Shown here: piece after piece, positions 54,545-64,000 of the stretch
How positions within the stretch are numbered: the first letter of the stretch is position 1
Layout: every line of letters begins with the position of its first letter
From: Blautia sp.
Lineage (GTDB): Bacteria > Bacillota > Clostridia > Lachnospirales > Lachnospiraceae
Assembly (NCBI GenBank): GCA_017475035.1
Contig: JAFVGK010000088.1
Coordinates: 1-64,000 of the forward strand
DNA length: 64,000 bases
Direction: 5' to 3'
Notes under the pieces: model-generated
The model's database searches: none
The model's input: only the letters and a program-made list of their open reading frames with translations
What the model was told of the DNA's origin: nothing
Translations under genes and position numbers: made by a program

Positions 54545-54614
54545 TTTAGTCCCTCTCTGATTTCTTTGAAACGATCTGTCTGAACGGCTTCTTAATGGTG
54601 CTTTGCACAATAGC

Positions 54615-54902
54615 TTAAGCGTCCTTGCGGACGATCAGATACCTGAGGACGTTGTCCATGATGCGCATCTCGCTCTCAAGGTGACCCGGAGCGGACGGAT
54701 CTGCTTCAAACTGAATGAAGTAGAAATAACCTTCATGCATCTTCTGAATCTCGTAAGCAAGGCGTTTCCTGCCCCACTCCTCAACTTCCGTGATCGTACC
54801 GTTATAGCGGGTGACATAACCCTTTGCCTTCTCAACGACTGCGGCACGCGCTTCGTCTTCCAGCTTGGCATTAACTACCAGTGCCAATTCATACCTATTC
54901 AT
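54615..54902 (-). CDS. rpsF: 30S ribosomal protein S6
   Basis: A 95-residue protein beginning MNRYELALVV with EEWGRKRLAYEIQK in the middle. It pairs with S18 in the 30S platform. AAGGAGGAAG places the start at 54902, not at the longer frame ending at 54986. It is first gene of the rpsF-ssb-rpsR operon. Confidence 0.97.
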   Translation of the reverse strand: MNRYELALVVNAKLEDEARAAVVEKAKGYVTRYNGTITEVEEWGRKRLAYEIQKMHEGYFYFIQFEADPSAPGHLESEMRIMDNVLRYLIVRKDA

Positions 54903-54933
54903 GGTTTTTGCTTCCTCCTTATGGTCTTTTGGC

Positions 54934-55024
54934 TCCCTGCCTGTCAAACAGGGAACAAGGACTTGATAATTAAGATAAATGTTCAACAGTTTTCAATCTT
55001 AGCACATTTTTCGGGGGTTGTAAA
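54934..55024 (-). promoter_or_regulatory. Promoter and leader hairpin of the rpsF operon
   Basis: Minus strand TTTACA (55019-55024), 17 nt, TAAGAT (54996-55001) with an extended TGC before it. In the leader TCCCTG/CAGGGA (54934-54954) forms a hairpin with a 9-nt loop. Bacterial rpsF leaders often hold an S6:S18-binding RNA; the hairpin fits by position, but I do not see the diagnostic CCG bulge with certainty. Confidence 0.6.
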
Positions 55025-55078
55025 GTATTATTTTTTTGAGCCGGTCTGTAAAGTGAAAACTGAGATATGGAAAAAACA

Positions 55079-56308
55079 TCAGATTCTTCCGTATATCTCT
55101 CTTGGCACCAGCGCTTTCATCCGGATTCCTTCAGGGGTGTATTCTTCCTGCAGAAGTTTTCCCGTATCCCTTGCAAGCGCGAGTTTTTGTCCGTCCGTGT
55201 AGGGGATCAGGCGTTCTATCAGGATCATTCCGTCATTCACAAGGTCCATGAGAGTCTTCTCCAGCTGTTCTGTTCCCAGTCCGGTTTTCACGCTGAATTT
55301 TATGACATGGTCTGCCATCGGGTCATGCAGGGATAAGCCTCCAAGATCCTGTTTGTTCAGAAGGGTGATGACCGGTTTGCCCAGAGCCTTGAGCTCTCTG
55401 AGGGTATCATAGACAACCTGCATCTGAAGCTGGGCCTGTGGATTGGAAGCGTCTACGACATGGATCAGGTAATCTGCGAAAACCGCTTCTTCCAGGGTAC
55501 TTTTAAATGCTTCCACAAGATGATGAGGAAGCTTCCGGATGAATCCCACCGTATCTGTCAGCAGAATGCTCTGTCCGTCCGGGAGGTTCATCACCCTTGT
55601 TGTGGGATCCAGCGTGGCAAACAGCTTATCCTCCGCGAGGATCCCGGCATCGGTCAGCCGGTTCAAAAGCGAAGACTTTCCCGCGTTGGTGTAGCCTACG
55701 ATCGCCGCTGTCTTTTGCGTCCCGCTTTTCCGGTGCGTACGCAAAAGAGTACGATGCCGTTCGACGTTTTCCAGCTCTTCCTTCAGGGCTGAAATGCGGC
55801 TTCTTATCAGACGGCGGTCCATTTCCAGCTTTTTCTCGCCCGGTCCTCTGGTTCCGATTCCGCCTCCCAGACGGGACAGGGAAGCACGAAGCCCCACTAA
55901 GCGTGATGCACGATAACGCAGCTGTGCCAGTTCTACCTGAATCTTCCCTTCACTGGTCTGAGCTCTTTGTGCAAAAATATCCAGAATCAGGAGTGTCCTG
56001 TCCATGACTTTACAATCCAGTTCATGCTCCAGATTTCCCAGCTGTGCTGGGGAGAGTTCATCATCGCAGATAACTCCTGTCGCGTTGTACGCATAAAGGA
56101 GAGATCTGACTTCCTCTATTTTTCCAGTCCCGATATACGTGCCTGGATGAATGCGGTCCAGGTTCTGGATCACCCTTCCCACAGCAGCGGCTCCCGCGGT
56201 TGCCGCCAGCTCGGAAAGCTCATCCAGCGAATCCTCCGCGTCTTCGTAAGACCCGACAGCCGCGGCCACAAGAATAACCCGTTCCTGATCATGATCCGTA
56301 GATATCAT
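55079..56308 (-). CDS. hflX: GTPase HflX
   Basis: A 409-residue translational GTPase that splits stalled ribosomes under stress. The N-terminal HflX domain (~1-190, GTGKIEEV, LSPAQLGNLE, RTLLILDIFAQRA) precedes a glycine-rich helix and the G domain with G1 GYTNAGKSS, G3 DTVGF and G4 NKQD. A C-terminal domain closes it. The ribosome site is weak (GGGGGA, long spacing), suggesting modest translation or coupling to the TPR gene 22 nt upstream. Confidence 0.94.
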   Translation of the reverse strand: MISTDHDQERVILVAAAVGSYEDAEDSLDELSELAATAGAAAVGRVIQNLDRIHPGTYIGTGKIEEVRSLLYAYNATGVICDDELSPAQLGNLEHELDCKVMDRTLLILDIFAQRAQTSEGKIQVELAQLRYRASRLVGLRASLSRLGGGIGTRGPGEKKLEMDRRLIRSRISALKEELENVERHRTLLRTHRKSGTQKTAAIVGYTNAGKSSLLNRLTDAGILAEDKLFATLDPTTRVMNLPDGQSILLTDTVGFIRKLPHHLVEAFKSTLEEAVFADYLIHVVDASNPQAQLQMQVVYDTLRELKALGKPVITLLNKQDLGGLSLHDPMADHVIKFSVKTGLGTEQLEKTLMDLVNDGMILIERLIPYTDGQKLALARDTGKLLQEEYTPEGIRMKALVPREIYGRI

Positions 56309-56330
56309 ATGTTATTATAATCCCCCGCGA

Positions 56331-57395
56331 TCAATCCGTCGTCACACGTGATTTCAAAAAAACGTACTCCCTTTGCGCCTGTGTATCCTCCGGGAAAAGC
56401 TCAAGATATTCCCTTGCCTTCGAGTATGCTGTCTCAAAGTCCAGCTTACGCTCATAAACGACTATTTCATTGTATAACAGTCCGGACAACTCCGCCGTTG
56501 TGGCAAGAGGTATCCCGGCCTGAATTTTCTCCAGCGCCTCATCATAATGCTTCTGTCTCATATCACAGATCGCCAGCCCGTTATAACCGCTGGCAGGATT
56601 GTCTCCCAGCGTAATATACTGGGTATACATTGCCTTGGCGTTTGCCACATCATCCTTCGCCAGATAAGTCATCGCCAGCAGCAGTTCCGCTTCGACGCTT
56701 CCCATTTTCAGCGCCTCAATCAATTCGGATCTGGCGCTGTCATAATCCGCCATGTAGTAATATACTTTTCCGCGGCTGCAATAGTCCTTCGCAGTCTTTG
56801 CAGCTGAAAGAAGCGATAATTCAAGAAAATAGGTCCCGTCCGCTTCCATGTCATGCGCAAGGTAGGCTTCATAGATCTGAATGGCCCTTTCATAGGAAGA
56901 ATCCTTGCGATAAGACTGATCAAAGCTGGAAAAGGCATCCTGATACGCGTCCAGCGCCAGCGATGCTTTTCCCATGAGAAAATAACCGTCTGCATCAAGA
57001 CGTGACATTTCCTGCAGCGCGCGACAGTCATTCAACGCCTCTTCATATTTATTTAAAGCAAGAAACGCCGTGGCCCGATAGGATAAAACGTCTTTTTTCA
57101 GCTGACCGGACAGATTTTCCATTTTCAGGACCGCAGTAAAGTCCTTTACCGCTTTTGCGTATTTTCCCATTCGAAGACGGCAGATACCGGCGCCACGATA
57201 GGAAAGCGCAGGGCTCGTCTGTGTTTCAATACATTCCAGATAACCATCCAGCGCATAGGCGTAGCTGCCCTGTGCCAGATCTCTGCCGGCCTGGCTGAAG
57301 GTTTTTTGATTTTCGGTGACGGCACAGCCGCTTAAGACAAGGGCTGCCGTAAAAGCGGCTGCGCACAGAATCCATCGTTTTTTTTGTTTTTTCAC
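56331..57395 (-). CDS. TPR-repeat lipoprotein
   Basis: A 354-residue lipoprotein: basic start, hydrophobic core and lipobox LSGC with the lipidated Cys at residue 24. The rest is about eight tetratricopeptide repeats (helical pairs with Ala/Gly-Tyr pattern, for example KYAKAVKDFTAVLK, KYEEALNDCRAL). Such proteins hold envelope complexes together; the partner is unknown. The start is a GTG overlapping the glmM stop (GTGA), so it is coupled to glmM, pointing to wall-linked work. Confidence 0.85.
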   Translation of the reverse strand: MKKQKKRWILCAAAFTAALVLSGCAVTENQKTFSQAGRDLAQGSYAYALDGYLECIETQTSPALSYRGAGICRLRMGKYAKAVKDFTAVLKMENLSGQLKKDVLSYRATAFLALNKYEEALNDCRALQEMSRLDADGYFLMGKASLALDAYQDAFSSFDQSYRKDSSYERAIQIYEAYLAHDMEADGTYFLELSLLSAAKTAKDYCSRGKVYYYMADYDSARSELIEALKMGSVEAELLLAMTYLAKDDVANAKAMYTQYITLGDNPASGYNGLAICDMRQKHYDEALEKIQAGIPLATTAELSGLLYNEIVVYERKLDFETAYSKAREYLELFPEDTQAQREYVFLKSRVTTD

Positions 57396-58738
57396 TCCGC
57401 GATAATTCCTTCTTTCAGCATGGTGTCAACCACCCGCCCCACATACTCCTGGCAAAGGGCGTCGGTTTCCGCCTCCACCATTACCCGCACAAGCGGTTCC
57501 GTCCCACTGGGACGTACCAGAATCCTGCCGGCGTCGCCAAGATCCCGGCTTGCCGCTTCTACGGATGCAAGAACCGCCTCATTCTTCATTGCGGTTTCCT
57601 TGTCTGCCACACGCACGTTACGCAATAACTGCGGATATTCTCTCATTTCCTGTGCCAGATCAGCCAGCGTCGCTTTTTGCTCAACGACTGCTTCCGTCAG
57701 CAGAAGGGATGTCATGATTCCGTCTCCCGTTGCCGCGTAACGGCTGAAAATAATATGTCCGGATTGCTCCCCGCCCAGGCTGTAGTTGTTTTTCAGCATA
57801 TTCTCCGCAACATACTTATCACCGACGGCTGTCTGCTCATAGCGAAGGCCTTCCCGTTCGAGAGCTTTATAAAGACCGATATTTGACATCACGGTTGTGA
57901 CGACCGTGTCATTGTTCAGCCGGCCGTTATTATGCATGTATTTTCCGCAGATATACATAATGCGGTCCCCATTAACCACGTTTCCGCAATGATCCACCGC
58001 GATGCAGCGATCCGCATCCCCGTCGTAAGCAAAGCCCATATCCAGCCGGTTTTCTGTTACAAATTTCTGGAGCTCTTCAATGTGTGTAGATCCGCATCCC
58101 CGGTTGATATTGGTTCCATCCGGCTGATTGTGAATGACGAACGTTTTTGCCTGGAGAGCTTCAAAGACACTCTTCGCGATGGCGGAAGAGCTGCCGTTAG
58201 CACAGTCCAATCCGATTCGGAGTTTCTTAAAATCACGGCTCGGGATCGAAATCAGGTACCCGATATAGCGGTTTCTCCCGGAAGCAAAATCCACCGTCCG
58301 CCCGATATCTTCGCCGACTGCATGAGGCAGTTCCGCAATTTTCCCGTCAATGTAATCTTCGATTCTCTCTTCTACCTCAGCCTCAATCTTTTGTCCGTTT
58401 CCGTTCAGTATTTTGATTCCGTTGTCATAGAACGGATTATGGCTGGCGGAGATCATAATACCGCAGTCAAAATCTTCCGTCCTCACGGCATACGAAACGC
58501 TCGGGGTCGTCGTCACATGCAAAAGATAGGCATCCGCGCCGGAAGCTGTCAATCCGGCTGCCAGGGCATATTCAAACATATAGCTGCTGCGGCGGGTGTC
58601 TTTGCCGATGACGATCTTTGCCTTATGCTCCCTGCCATAATACCAGCCAAGATAACGTCCTACCTTAAATGCATGCTCTGCCGTAAGCTTTACATTTGCT
58701 TCCCCGCGAAATCCGTCTGTACCAAAATATTTTCCCAT
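57392..58738 (-). CDS. glmM: Phosphoglucosamine mutase
   Basis: A 448-residue enzyme converting glucosamine-6-phosphate to glucosamine-1-phosphate for UDP-GlcNAc and wall synthesis. The phosphoserine loop is MISASHNP (S99), the metal loop DGDADRC and the sugar-binding GGEQSGHI; the C-terminal phosphate site reads RPSGTEPLVRVM. CAGGAGGA precedes the ATG. It leads an apparent glmM-TPR lipoprotein-hflX unit. Confidence 0.96.
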   Translation of the reverse strand: MGKYFGTDGFRGEANVKLTAEHAFKVGRYLGWYYGREHKAKIVIGKDTRRSSYMFEYALAAGLTASGADAYLLHVTTTPSVSYAVRTEDFDCGIMISASHNPFYDNGIKILNGNGQKIEAEVEERIEDYIDGKIAELPHAVGEDIGRTVDFASGRNRYIGYLISIPSRDFKKLRIGLDCANGSSSAIAKSVFEALQAKTFVIHNQPDGTNINRGCGSTHIEELQKFVTENRLDMGFAYDGDADRCIAVDHCGNVVNGDRIMYICGKYMHNNGRLNNDTVVTTVMSNIGLYKALEREGLRYEQTAVGDKYVAENMLKNNYSLGGEQSGHIIFSRYAATGDGIMTSLLLTEAVVEQKATLADLAQEMREYPQLLRNVRVADKETAMKNEAVLASVEAASRDLGDAGRILVRPSGTEPLVRVMVEAETDALCQEYVGRVVDTMLKEGIIAE

Positions 58739-58773
58739 GACTGCTCCTCCTGAAAACTCTTTATTGAATTGAT

Positions 58774-58795
58774 GAAAACGAACGGCTTCGTTTTC
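58774..58795. other. Hairpin between glmM and the nucleotidyltransferase gene
   Basis: GAAAACGA (58774-58781) pairs with TCGTTTTC (58788-58795) around six nucleotides. No T-run follows, so its role is unclear; it is the only structure seen in this 189-nt gap. Confidence 0.4.
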
Positions 58796-58927
58796 ACGTA
58801 TTCTTTACATTGCCTGCCGTACGCTGTCCATACAGTCACTTGTTAAGGTGTTTCGGGTCTGTCGACTTTTCCCTTCTTCTCAGGCCGTGCCCATCCGGAA
58901 CACTTTTCATGCTTCGCTTCATTCAAA

Positions 58928-59851
58928 TCAAAGCGCCTGATACAGTCCGTCAGGATATTTGCCTTCCCGGGTCATCCGAAGAAAGGCCTGCGCAACAGCT
59001 TCTTTATCTTCCTGGTAGGTGACGCCGAACCATTGATCCGGCGAATGAAGAACCTTTACCTCGGCTTGTTTTTTCCTGATCAGCTCATCAATCATGATCG
59101 GCAGAAGATATTCCTTCTTTATGTCTCCTTCGGGTATTGATGAAAGGAAATCCTTAAATCCACTCTCCAGGGTATCCAAAAACGCAACAGGCAGCCCCCA
59201 CATATTCATGGAAACCAAGGCATCGGTGTCCACCGGCGTCACGGTCTGATCCTCTGCTCTGATTTCCGCTCCCGAGGCTGTTTTATATATATTTTTTGTC
59301 TCCTTCACTCCTGTAAGCTTTCCGTCTTCTACCTGGCAGATGCCCCTTGTCACGCCGCCGTTCTCGCTCAGCGTATTTCCCAGCCTGAATCCGGCCATGC
59401 ACAGCTTTAGAGGTGAGGAGGATTCCTCTGTCGTCACGAGAAAATCATGCACCTTGCGGTAAGCAGCTTTTCCGTAATAATCATCTGCGTTGATCACGGC
59501 AAAGGGCTCTTTAAGAACCTGTTTCGCGCACAGGATCGCATGTCCCGTCCCCCATGGCTTTGTCCGGTCAGCAGGCTTTTTAAAGCCCTGGGGAAGATCC
59601 TCCAGGGACTGAAATGCGTAATCCGTCTCCAAAATCGTGCCGATCCGCTTCCCTACCGTTGATCGGAATTCTTCTTCAAAATCCCTCCGGATAATAAATA
59701 CCACTTTGTCAAAACCTGCTTCTGCAGCATCCCTGGCAGAATAATCCATAATCACCTCACCGTGAGGTCCAACGGGGGCAAGCTGCTTGTTACCCTTTCC
59801 GAACCTGCTCCCGATACCTGCCGCCATAATCACAAGTGTTGTCTTTTTCAT
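58928..59851 (-). CDS. Nucleotidyltransferase family protein
   Basis: A 307-residue sugar-phosphate or phosphosugar nucleotidyltransferase-like protein. The N-terminal signature is IMAAGIGSRFGKGNKQL, followed by WGTGHAILCA and the metal-binding NADDYYG. It resembles GlmU/UTP-glucose-1-phosphate-type enzymes in the first domain but lacks a left-handed helix, so the substrate is not certain. AAGGA upstream supports the ATG at 59851 over a Met four codons earlier. It lies 32 nt after prfA and may share its operon. Confidence 0.8.
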   Translation of the reverse strand: MKKTTLVIMAAGIGSRFGKGNKQLAPVGPHGEVIMDYSARDAAEAGFDKVVFIIRRDFEEEFRSTVGKRIGTILETDYAFQSLEDLPQGFKKPADRTKPWGTGHAILCAKQVLKEPFAVINADDYYGKAAYRKVHDFLVTTEESSSPLKLCMAGFRLGNTLSENGGVTRGICQVEDGKLTGVKETKNIYKTASGAEIRAEDQTVTPVDTDALVSMNMWGLPVAFLDTLESGFKDFLSSIPEGDIKKEYLLPIMIDELIRKKQAEVKVLHSPDQWFGVTYQEDKEAVAQAFLRMTREGKYPDGLYQAL

Positions 59852-59883
59852 ACTATTTATCATTCCTTTATTTTATATGATTT

Positions 59884-60960
59884 TCATCCTGCTTCCGAAA
59901 GTCCTGCCAGGCGCGCCGCCTGGTCTGCCGCTGTCAGTGAATCGATGATTTCATCCAGGTCGCCGTCCAGAACGGCAAGAAGCTTATACAGAGTCAGATG
60001 GATGCGGTGATCCGTTACTCTCCCCTGTGGAAAATTATAAGTTCGGATTTTTTCGGATCTGTCTCCCGTACCGATCTGACTTCGCCTCTCCCTGGCCTCC
60101 TCCTCATGCCGTTTCGCCAGTTCCATCTCATAAAGTCTGGACCGGAGCACTTTCAGCGCCTTATCTTTGTTCTTCAGCTGAGATTTTTCGTCCTGACAGG
60201 AAATCACGATCCCGGTCGGGATATGGGTCAGACGTACAGCTGAATCCGTCGTATTTACGCACTGACCCCCGTTGCCTGATGCTCTGAAAACGTCAAACCG
60301 GCATTCATTCAGGTCAAGGTGAAAATCCACTTCTTCTGCCTCGGGCATAATAGCTACCGTACAGGTTGAAGTATGAATCCGCCCCACAGACTCCGTTTCC
60401 GGTACACGCTGTACCCTGTGAACACCGCTTTCATATTTCAGTCTGGAATAGGCTCCTGAACCGCTGATCAGGAAAGTGGCTTCTTTAAAACCCCCGATCC
60501 CGCTTTCATTAAGGCTCATCAGTTCCGTCCGCCACCGATTTCTTTCCGCGTATTTCGCATACATACGATAAATCTCAGAAGCAAACAAAGCAGCCTCATC
60601 ACCGCCTGCACCGGCGCGAATTTCCACAATCACATTTTTCTCATCATTCGGATCTTTGGGCAACAAAAGGATCTTAAGCCTTTGTTCCAGACCGTCAGCC
60701 TGTTCCCTGGCTTCAGACAGTTCCTCCTTCAGCATGGCCCGCATCTCTTCATCTCTTTCGTCTTCCAGCATGGAGACGCTGTCCTCAATGGTCTGCTGAT
60801 TTCGCCGGTAATCCTGGTATGCCTCCACCAACGGCAGCAAATCGCTTTGCTCTTTCATAAGCTTAGCAAACCGTGACGGATCCTGGGCAACACCCGGATC
60901 TCCAAGTTCTGCCATCACTTCCTCGTATCGGGCGAGTAAATCGTCCAAACGGTCAAACAT
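59884..60960 (-). CDS. prfA: Peptide chain release factor 1
   Basis: A 358-residue release factor reading UAA and UAG. The GGQ loop is in SGNGGQCVN; the codon-recognition tripeptide region reads [11 protein letters not shown], with Pro-Glu-Thr in place of the E. coli Pro-Ala-Thr. It overlaps the prmC stop by 8 nt. PrmC methylates the GGQ glutamine of this protein, so the pair is functionally linked. Confidence 0.97.
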   Translation of the reverse strand: MFDRLDDLLARYEEVMAELGDPGVAQDPSRFAKLMKEQSDLLPLVEAYQDYRRNQQTIEDSVSMLEDERDEEMRAMLKEELSEAREQADGLEQRLKILLLPKDPNDEKNVIVEIRAGAGGDEAALFASEIYRMYAKYAERNRWRTELMSLNESGIGGFKEATFLISGSGAYSRLKYESGVHRVQRVPETESVGRIHTSTCTVAIMPEAEEVDFHLDLNECRFDVFRASGNGGQCVNTTDSAVRLTHIPTGIVISCQDEKSQLKNKDKALKVLRSRLYEMELAKRHEEEARERRSQIGTGDRSEKIRTYNFPQGRVTDHRIHLTLYKLLAVLDGDLDEIIDSLTAADQAARLAGLSEAG

Positions 60961-61882
60961 TTCGTTCCTTCCTTCCTTTTACCACTCGATCCAGACCGCC
61001 ATAATCTTTCAGTATTTTCACATCGGCAAAACCTGCCTCAGAATAGATATCAGCCACAGCCTGTCCCTGATCAAAACCGATCTCACATAAAAGCCAGCCT
61101 CCGGGGATAAGGCAGTTCATCGCTCCGGGCACGATATGCCGGTAAAAATCGAGCCCGTCCGCTCCTCCGTCCAATGCTTCCCTGGGTTCATGCTCTCTTA
61201 CCTCCTCCATCAGGGATTTCAGGATTTCCGATGGAATATAGGGAGGATTTGATACAATCAGATCTGCTCCTCCCGGCATAAAGTCCCTGTAGTCCAAAGT
61301 CCGCAGAACGTCCCCCTGTATCAGTCTGACGTTTTCCACGCCAAGAAGGCCTTTATTTTCCTCCGCTGCAGAAAGCGCTTTTTTACTGAGCTCCACGCCA
61401 ACGCCTGCGGCATCTGTTCTTTCCTTGCATATGGAAAGCAGAATGCATCCCGAGCCTGTACATAAGTCGAGTATTTTCGGGAACGCGAACTCCTTCAGGC
61501 AAAGAAGGGCTTCCTCAGCCAGACGTTCTGTATCCTGTCTTGGAATCAGCACCCCGGGACGTACCACAAAACGGTCTCCCATAAAATAGGCTTCACCGGT
61601 AAGATATTGCAGCGGGATATGTGCCGCTCTTTGACTGATCAGCTTTTTATATTCATTTGCCTGATCCGGCTCCAGCTCCAGATCCGGGTGGGCGTATCCC
61701 CTTGAACGGCTGATTCCGCTTACGTGCTCCAGCAAAAGCCAGGCATCCTGTGACGCATCCGTGATGCCGTTCTTTTTCAGTGCGCCGCTGCCGCAGCGGA
61801 TAAGCTCCGATATCCGGCAGTTTTCTTTTCCGTGGTTTTCGGCTGAAACAGGCTTTTCCCCGTCTCTGTATCCGGTATTCAT
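60953..61882 (-). CDS. prmC: Release factor glutamine methyltransferase
   Basis: A 309-residue SAM-dependent enzyme methylating the GGQ glutamine of release factors. The SAM site [15 protein letters not shown] and the catalytic NPPY (IVSNPPYIP) are present. Start ATG overlaps the upstream DUF1385 stop (ATGA). The first ~30 residues are longer than in many relatives. Confidence 0.96.
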   Translation of the reverse strand: MNTGYRDGEKPVSAENHGKENCRISELIRCGSGALKKNGITDASQDAWLLLEHVSGISRSRGYAHPDLELEPDQANEYKKLISQRAAHIPLQYLTGEAYFMGDRFVVRPGVLIPRQDTERLAEEALLCLKEFAFPKILDLCTGSGCILLSICKERTDAAGVGVELSKKALSAAEENKGLLGVENVRLIQGDVLRTLDYRDFMPGGADLIVSNPPYIPSEILKSLMEEVREHEPREALDGGADGLDFYRHIVPGAMNCLIPGGWLLCEIGFDQGQAVADIYSEAGFADVKILKDYGGLDRVVKGRKERNV

Positions 61883-62904
61883 GCCTTGCCGGCTTCGATA
61901 TTTTCCGGGGGCTCACCGGACTTCTCCCTCGGAGGCAAATCGGCTTCATTCATGCCAAACTCTTCTGCCAGATACTTTCTCCAGTCAAACACTGCCTCTA
62001 CCGCGGCAATCGCCACTTCTGCCATATCCGGGTCAGGTTCTCTGGTCGTAAGCCTCTGTAATGCCAGACCCGGCGCGCTCATCATGCGGGCCAGAGCCGA
62101 ATCCGTCCTGCCGGCCCATTGTATGATCTCATAGGAGATCCCTGCTACGACAGGTACCATAAGAAGGCGGCCAAACAGCCTTACCCAATAGGAGGGAACA
62201 AGAACAAAAATAAAATGAAGAAAGATACTCACAAGCATGACCAGGAACAAAAAGCTTGTCCCGCAGCGGCGATGCTTTCTGGAGCTCTTCATTACGTTGT
62301 CCACGGTAAGCGGAAGCCCGCTTTCCACGCAATTAATGCATTTGTGCTCTGCTCCGTGATACATAAATGTCCTCTGGATATCCTTCATTCTTGAAATCAG
62401 GAACATATACCCGAGAAAAAGAGCCAGCTTCACAAAGGCTTCCGCAACCGTCACGAGAAATTCATTTGCCCCTATGCGGCGAAGCAGACTTGCAAGAGCA
62501 TACGGCAAAAACATAAACAAGGCGACGGACAGGACAACAGAAAATGCTACGGTAACATAAAGCATCAACGTAAAAGCCTTATCTTCCTTCTTTTTCTTCT
62601 TTTCCCGTTCTTCCTCGGAAAGCTGCTCTTCTTTTTTCTTTTCTTCCTCGTCTTCCTCATCTCCCGCAATTTCAGCGGAATACATAAGGCATTTCATTCC
62701 TACGACCAATGAGTCCACAAAGCTTACCACGCCGCGGATCAATGGTTTTCTTAAAATCGGGGAAGAGCCAAAAACACTTTTAAAGTCTTTTATATCCAGC
62801 TCAATCCCTCCATCCGGCCGTCGTACCCCAACAGAATATCTGTTTTCATGGCGCATCATAATGCCTTCCATGACAGCCTGGCCTCCGATTTTTGATGGTT
62901 TCAT
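61879..62904 (-). CDS. DUF1385 family membrane protein (YqhQ-like)
   Basis: A 341-residue protein with the family opening KIGGQAVMEGIMMR and the motif YHGAEHKCINCVESG in the middle (H, E, H and Cys residues that may bind metal). A charged Lys/Glu-rich stretch (~85-105) precedes the first of four or so transmembrane segments. The rpmE-yqhQ-prmC-prfA order is common in Firmicutes; the protein's function is unknown. The C terminus is a soluble acidic tail. Confidence 0.9.
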   Translation of the reverse strand: MKPSKIGGQAVMEGIMMRHENRYSVGVRRPDGGIELDIKDFKSVFGSSPILRKPLIRGVVSFVDSLVVGMKCLMYSAEIAGDEEDEEEKKKEEQLSEEEREKKKKKEDKAFTLMLYVTVAFSVVLSVALFMFLPYALASLLRRIGANEFLVTVAEAFVKLALFLGYMFLISRMKDIQRTFMYHGAEHKCINCVESGLPLTVDNVMKSSRKHRRCGTSFLFLVMLVSIFLHFIFVLVPSYWVRLFGRLLMVPVVAGISYEIIQWAGRTDSALARMMSAPGLALQRLTTREPDPDMAEVAIAAVEAVFDWRKYLAEEFGMNEADLPPREKSGEPPENIEAGKA

Positions 62905-62929
62905 CTAATGAAGCTTCCCCCCCTTCCAT

Positions 62930-62952
62930 GACGAAGTTCTGTCGTCGACTCA
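62930..62952 (+). repeat. Family T remnant T4
   Basis: gaagttctgtcgtcgactcaa resembles the sequence leading into T1 (cagttttgcaggttgactcaa). Only the left edge is kept. Confidence 0.3.
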
Positions 62953-62965
62953 ATTTCTTTAAAAA

Positions 62966-62998
62966 GCAAAAAGGCTGAGATTTTCCAACCCCAACCTT
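62966..62998 (-). terminator. Terminator of rpmE
   Basis: On the minus strand AAGGTTG (62992-62998) pairs with CAGCCTT (62971-62977), one G-U, followed by TTTTTGCTTTTT. Confidence 0.65.
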
Positions 62999-63073
62999 CT
63001 CACACGTCGCTTTTGATCTTTGCTTCGACTATTAAACGGCTTCAGCCAAGCGCCCGCCGTATGCGACAGCGGA

Positions 63074-63280
63074 TCAGTTGTTGGACAAGCCATACTTACG
63101 ATTGAATTTCTCAATCCGTCCACGGGCCTGTGTAGCCTTCTGCTGTCCGGTATAGAACGGATGGCATTTGGAGCAGATTTCCACATGGATATCCTGCTTC
63201 GTTGAACCTGTGACGAATGTATTGCCACAGTTGCAGGTCACATTTGCCTGATAGTAGGTCGGATGGATTCCTTCTTTCAT
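63074..63280 (-). CDS. rpmE: 50S ribosomal protein L31
   Basis: A 68-residue protein beginning [12 protein letters not shown] with the zinc-binding Cys set CNCG and CSKC, so the zinc-containing paralogue. GGGGTGA nine nucleotides before the ATG at 63280 sets the start. It has its own promoter between rho and this gene and a terminator before yqhQ. Confidence 0.96.
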   Translation of the reverse strand: MKEGIHPTYYQANVTCNCGNTFVTGSTKQDIHVEICSKCHPFYTGQQKATQARGRIEKFNRKYGLSNN

Positions 63281-63309
63281 CTTGATTTCACCCCTTTTTA
63301 TCATAAGTA

Positions 63310-63379
63310 GCGCAGGATCTGCGCCGAGATATCTTAAAAACAGCCATGTAAGTATAACACAAGGTTTTTTCCCATGCAA
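63310..63379 (-). promoter_or_regulatory. Promoter and leader hairpin of rpmE
   Basis: Minus strand TTGCAT (63374-63379), 17 nt, TATACT (63351-63356). In the short leader GCGCAG (63310-63315) pairs with CTGCGC (63319-63324) around 3 nt, a possible L31 autoregulatory hairpin by position only. Confidence 0.55.
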
Positions 63380-63396
63380 GTTTTTTTATCTTTTTT

Positions 63397-64000
63397 TTAT
63401 AAAACCTTCTGACGTTTGATCAGCTGTACGAATTCCGCATTGGATCTTGTCCGGGCAAACAAGTTCAGGATCTGTTCTACCGCGTCTTCTTTTTTCATCC
63501 CATTGAGTGCTCTGCGCATGATATCCACCGCTTCCAGTTCTTCTTTTCTAAGCAGCAGATCCTCTCTGCGGGTTGAGGATCTTTGGATGTCGATGGCCGG
63601 GAACACACGCTTTTCCTGCAGTTTTCTGTCCAGAACCAGCTCCATATTGCCGGTTCCCTTAAACTCCTCATATACCACATCGTCCATTTTGCTGCCGGTT
63701 TCTATCAGGGCTGTGGCAAGGATCGTCAGGCTTCCGCCTTCACGCATATTTCTGGCTGCTCCAAAAAAGCGTTTGGGCATATGCAGGGCAGCCGGGTCCA
63801 GACCGCCGGAAAGCGTCCTTCCGCTCGGCGGGACAACAAGGTTATATGCCCTTGCCAGTCTCGTGATGGAATCCAGGAGGATTGTCACGTCCTGTTTTAA
63901 TTCCACGAGTCTCTTTGCCCTTTCGATCACCATCTCTGATACTCTGCGATGATGCTCAGGCGTTTCGTCAAAGGTTGAATAGATCACTTCGACATTCGGG
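63397..64000 (-). CDS. rho: Transcription termination factor Rho, 3' part
   Basis: The last ~201 codons of rho; the 5' part lies beyond the window. Visible in the ATPase domain are Walker [17 protein letters not shown], the Q-loop segment SGGLDP, and the R-loop region [21 protein letters not shown]. The reading frame is open to the window edge ([12 protein letters not shown]), so the gene does not start at 63987. It sits upstream of rpmE, as in many Firmicutes. Confidence 0.95.
   Translation of the reverse strand, partial: PNVEVIYSTFDETPEHHRRVSEMVIERAKRLVELKQDVTILLDSITRLARAYNLVVPPSGRTLSGGLDPAALHMPKRFFGAARNMREGGSLTILATALIETGSKMDDVVYEEFKGTGNMELVLDRKLQEKRVFPAIDIQRSSTRREDLLLRKEELEAVDIMRRALNGMKKEDAVEQILNLFARTRSNAEFVQLIKRQKVL

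Overview
The window looks like chromosome from a low-to-moderate GC, Gram-positive anaerobe of the class Clostridia, most likely family Lachnospiraceae. The evidence is: AGGAGG ribosome sites nearly everywhere; Cys-containing S18 and L31; MecA, GdpP, RqcP and an archaeal-type ProS without an editing insert; a gut-type set of GH3, GH13, GH25 and GH18 enzymes; a 2[4Fe-4S] ferredoxin; and the order rpmE-yqhQ-prmC-prfA. The species is not identifiable by eye. The conserved hup-rqcP-divIC-tilS-hpt-ftsH block lacks yabP, yabQ and spoIIE, which sit inside it in spore formers, so the organism is probably asporogenous.

Layout. 0-9 kb (+): a YitT membrane protein, a YhcC-type radical SAM protein, an Na/Pi cotransporter with a PhoU tail, then a GntR regulator, a GntP permease and an IlvD/Edd-type dehydratase that together look like a sugar-acid uptake and dehydration unit. 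9-17 kb: an accessory stretch with two AAA-ATPase/PD-(D/E)XK proteins (one with a decayed nuclease site), topoisomerase III, a secreted serpin with a consensus promoter, and several repeats. 17-23 kb: two divergent GH3 enzymes, one secreted with an Asn-Pro-Tyr tandem repeat, the other membrane-anchored with reversed domain order. 23.5-29 kb: cyclophilin, a YigZ/IMPACT protein, a YesN-type response regulator and an intracellular GH13 enzyme. 28.9-37 kb (-): housekeeping (ftsH, hpt, tilS, divIC, rqcP, hup, proS, dCMP deaminase, Sua5-type tRNA enzyme). 37-46.5 kb (-): an envelope block with two paralogous DUF2298-like polytopic proteins, a membrane-anchored GH18 protein, a ferredoxin and a GT-C-like polytopic protein. 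46.7-64 kb: a DUF1858 protein, mecA, a GH25 muramidase, dnaB, rplI, gdpP, rpsR-ssb-rpsF, hflX, a TPR lipoprotein, glmM, a nucleotidyltransferase, prfA, prmC, yqhQ, rpmE and the 3' part of rho.

The most unusual signal is not protein-coding. At least three families of short intergenic repeats are scattered through the window. Family R is MITE-like, with imperfect terminal inverted repeats, one apparently complete 270-nt copy, an internally deleted 82-nt copy and several end fragments that touch stop codons or ribosome sites. Families S and T are small hairpin elements whose stems are kept despite base changes. There are also several unexplained multi-stem intergenic structures (10.8, 23.3, 43.6, 44.0 and 53.6 kb). 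No tRNA, rRNA, CRISPR array, IS transposase or prophage was recognised.
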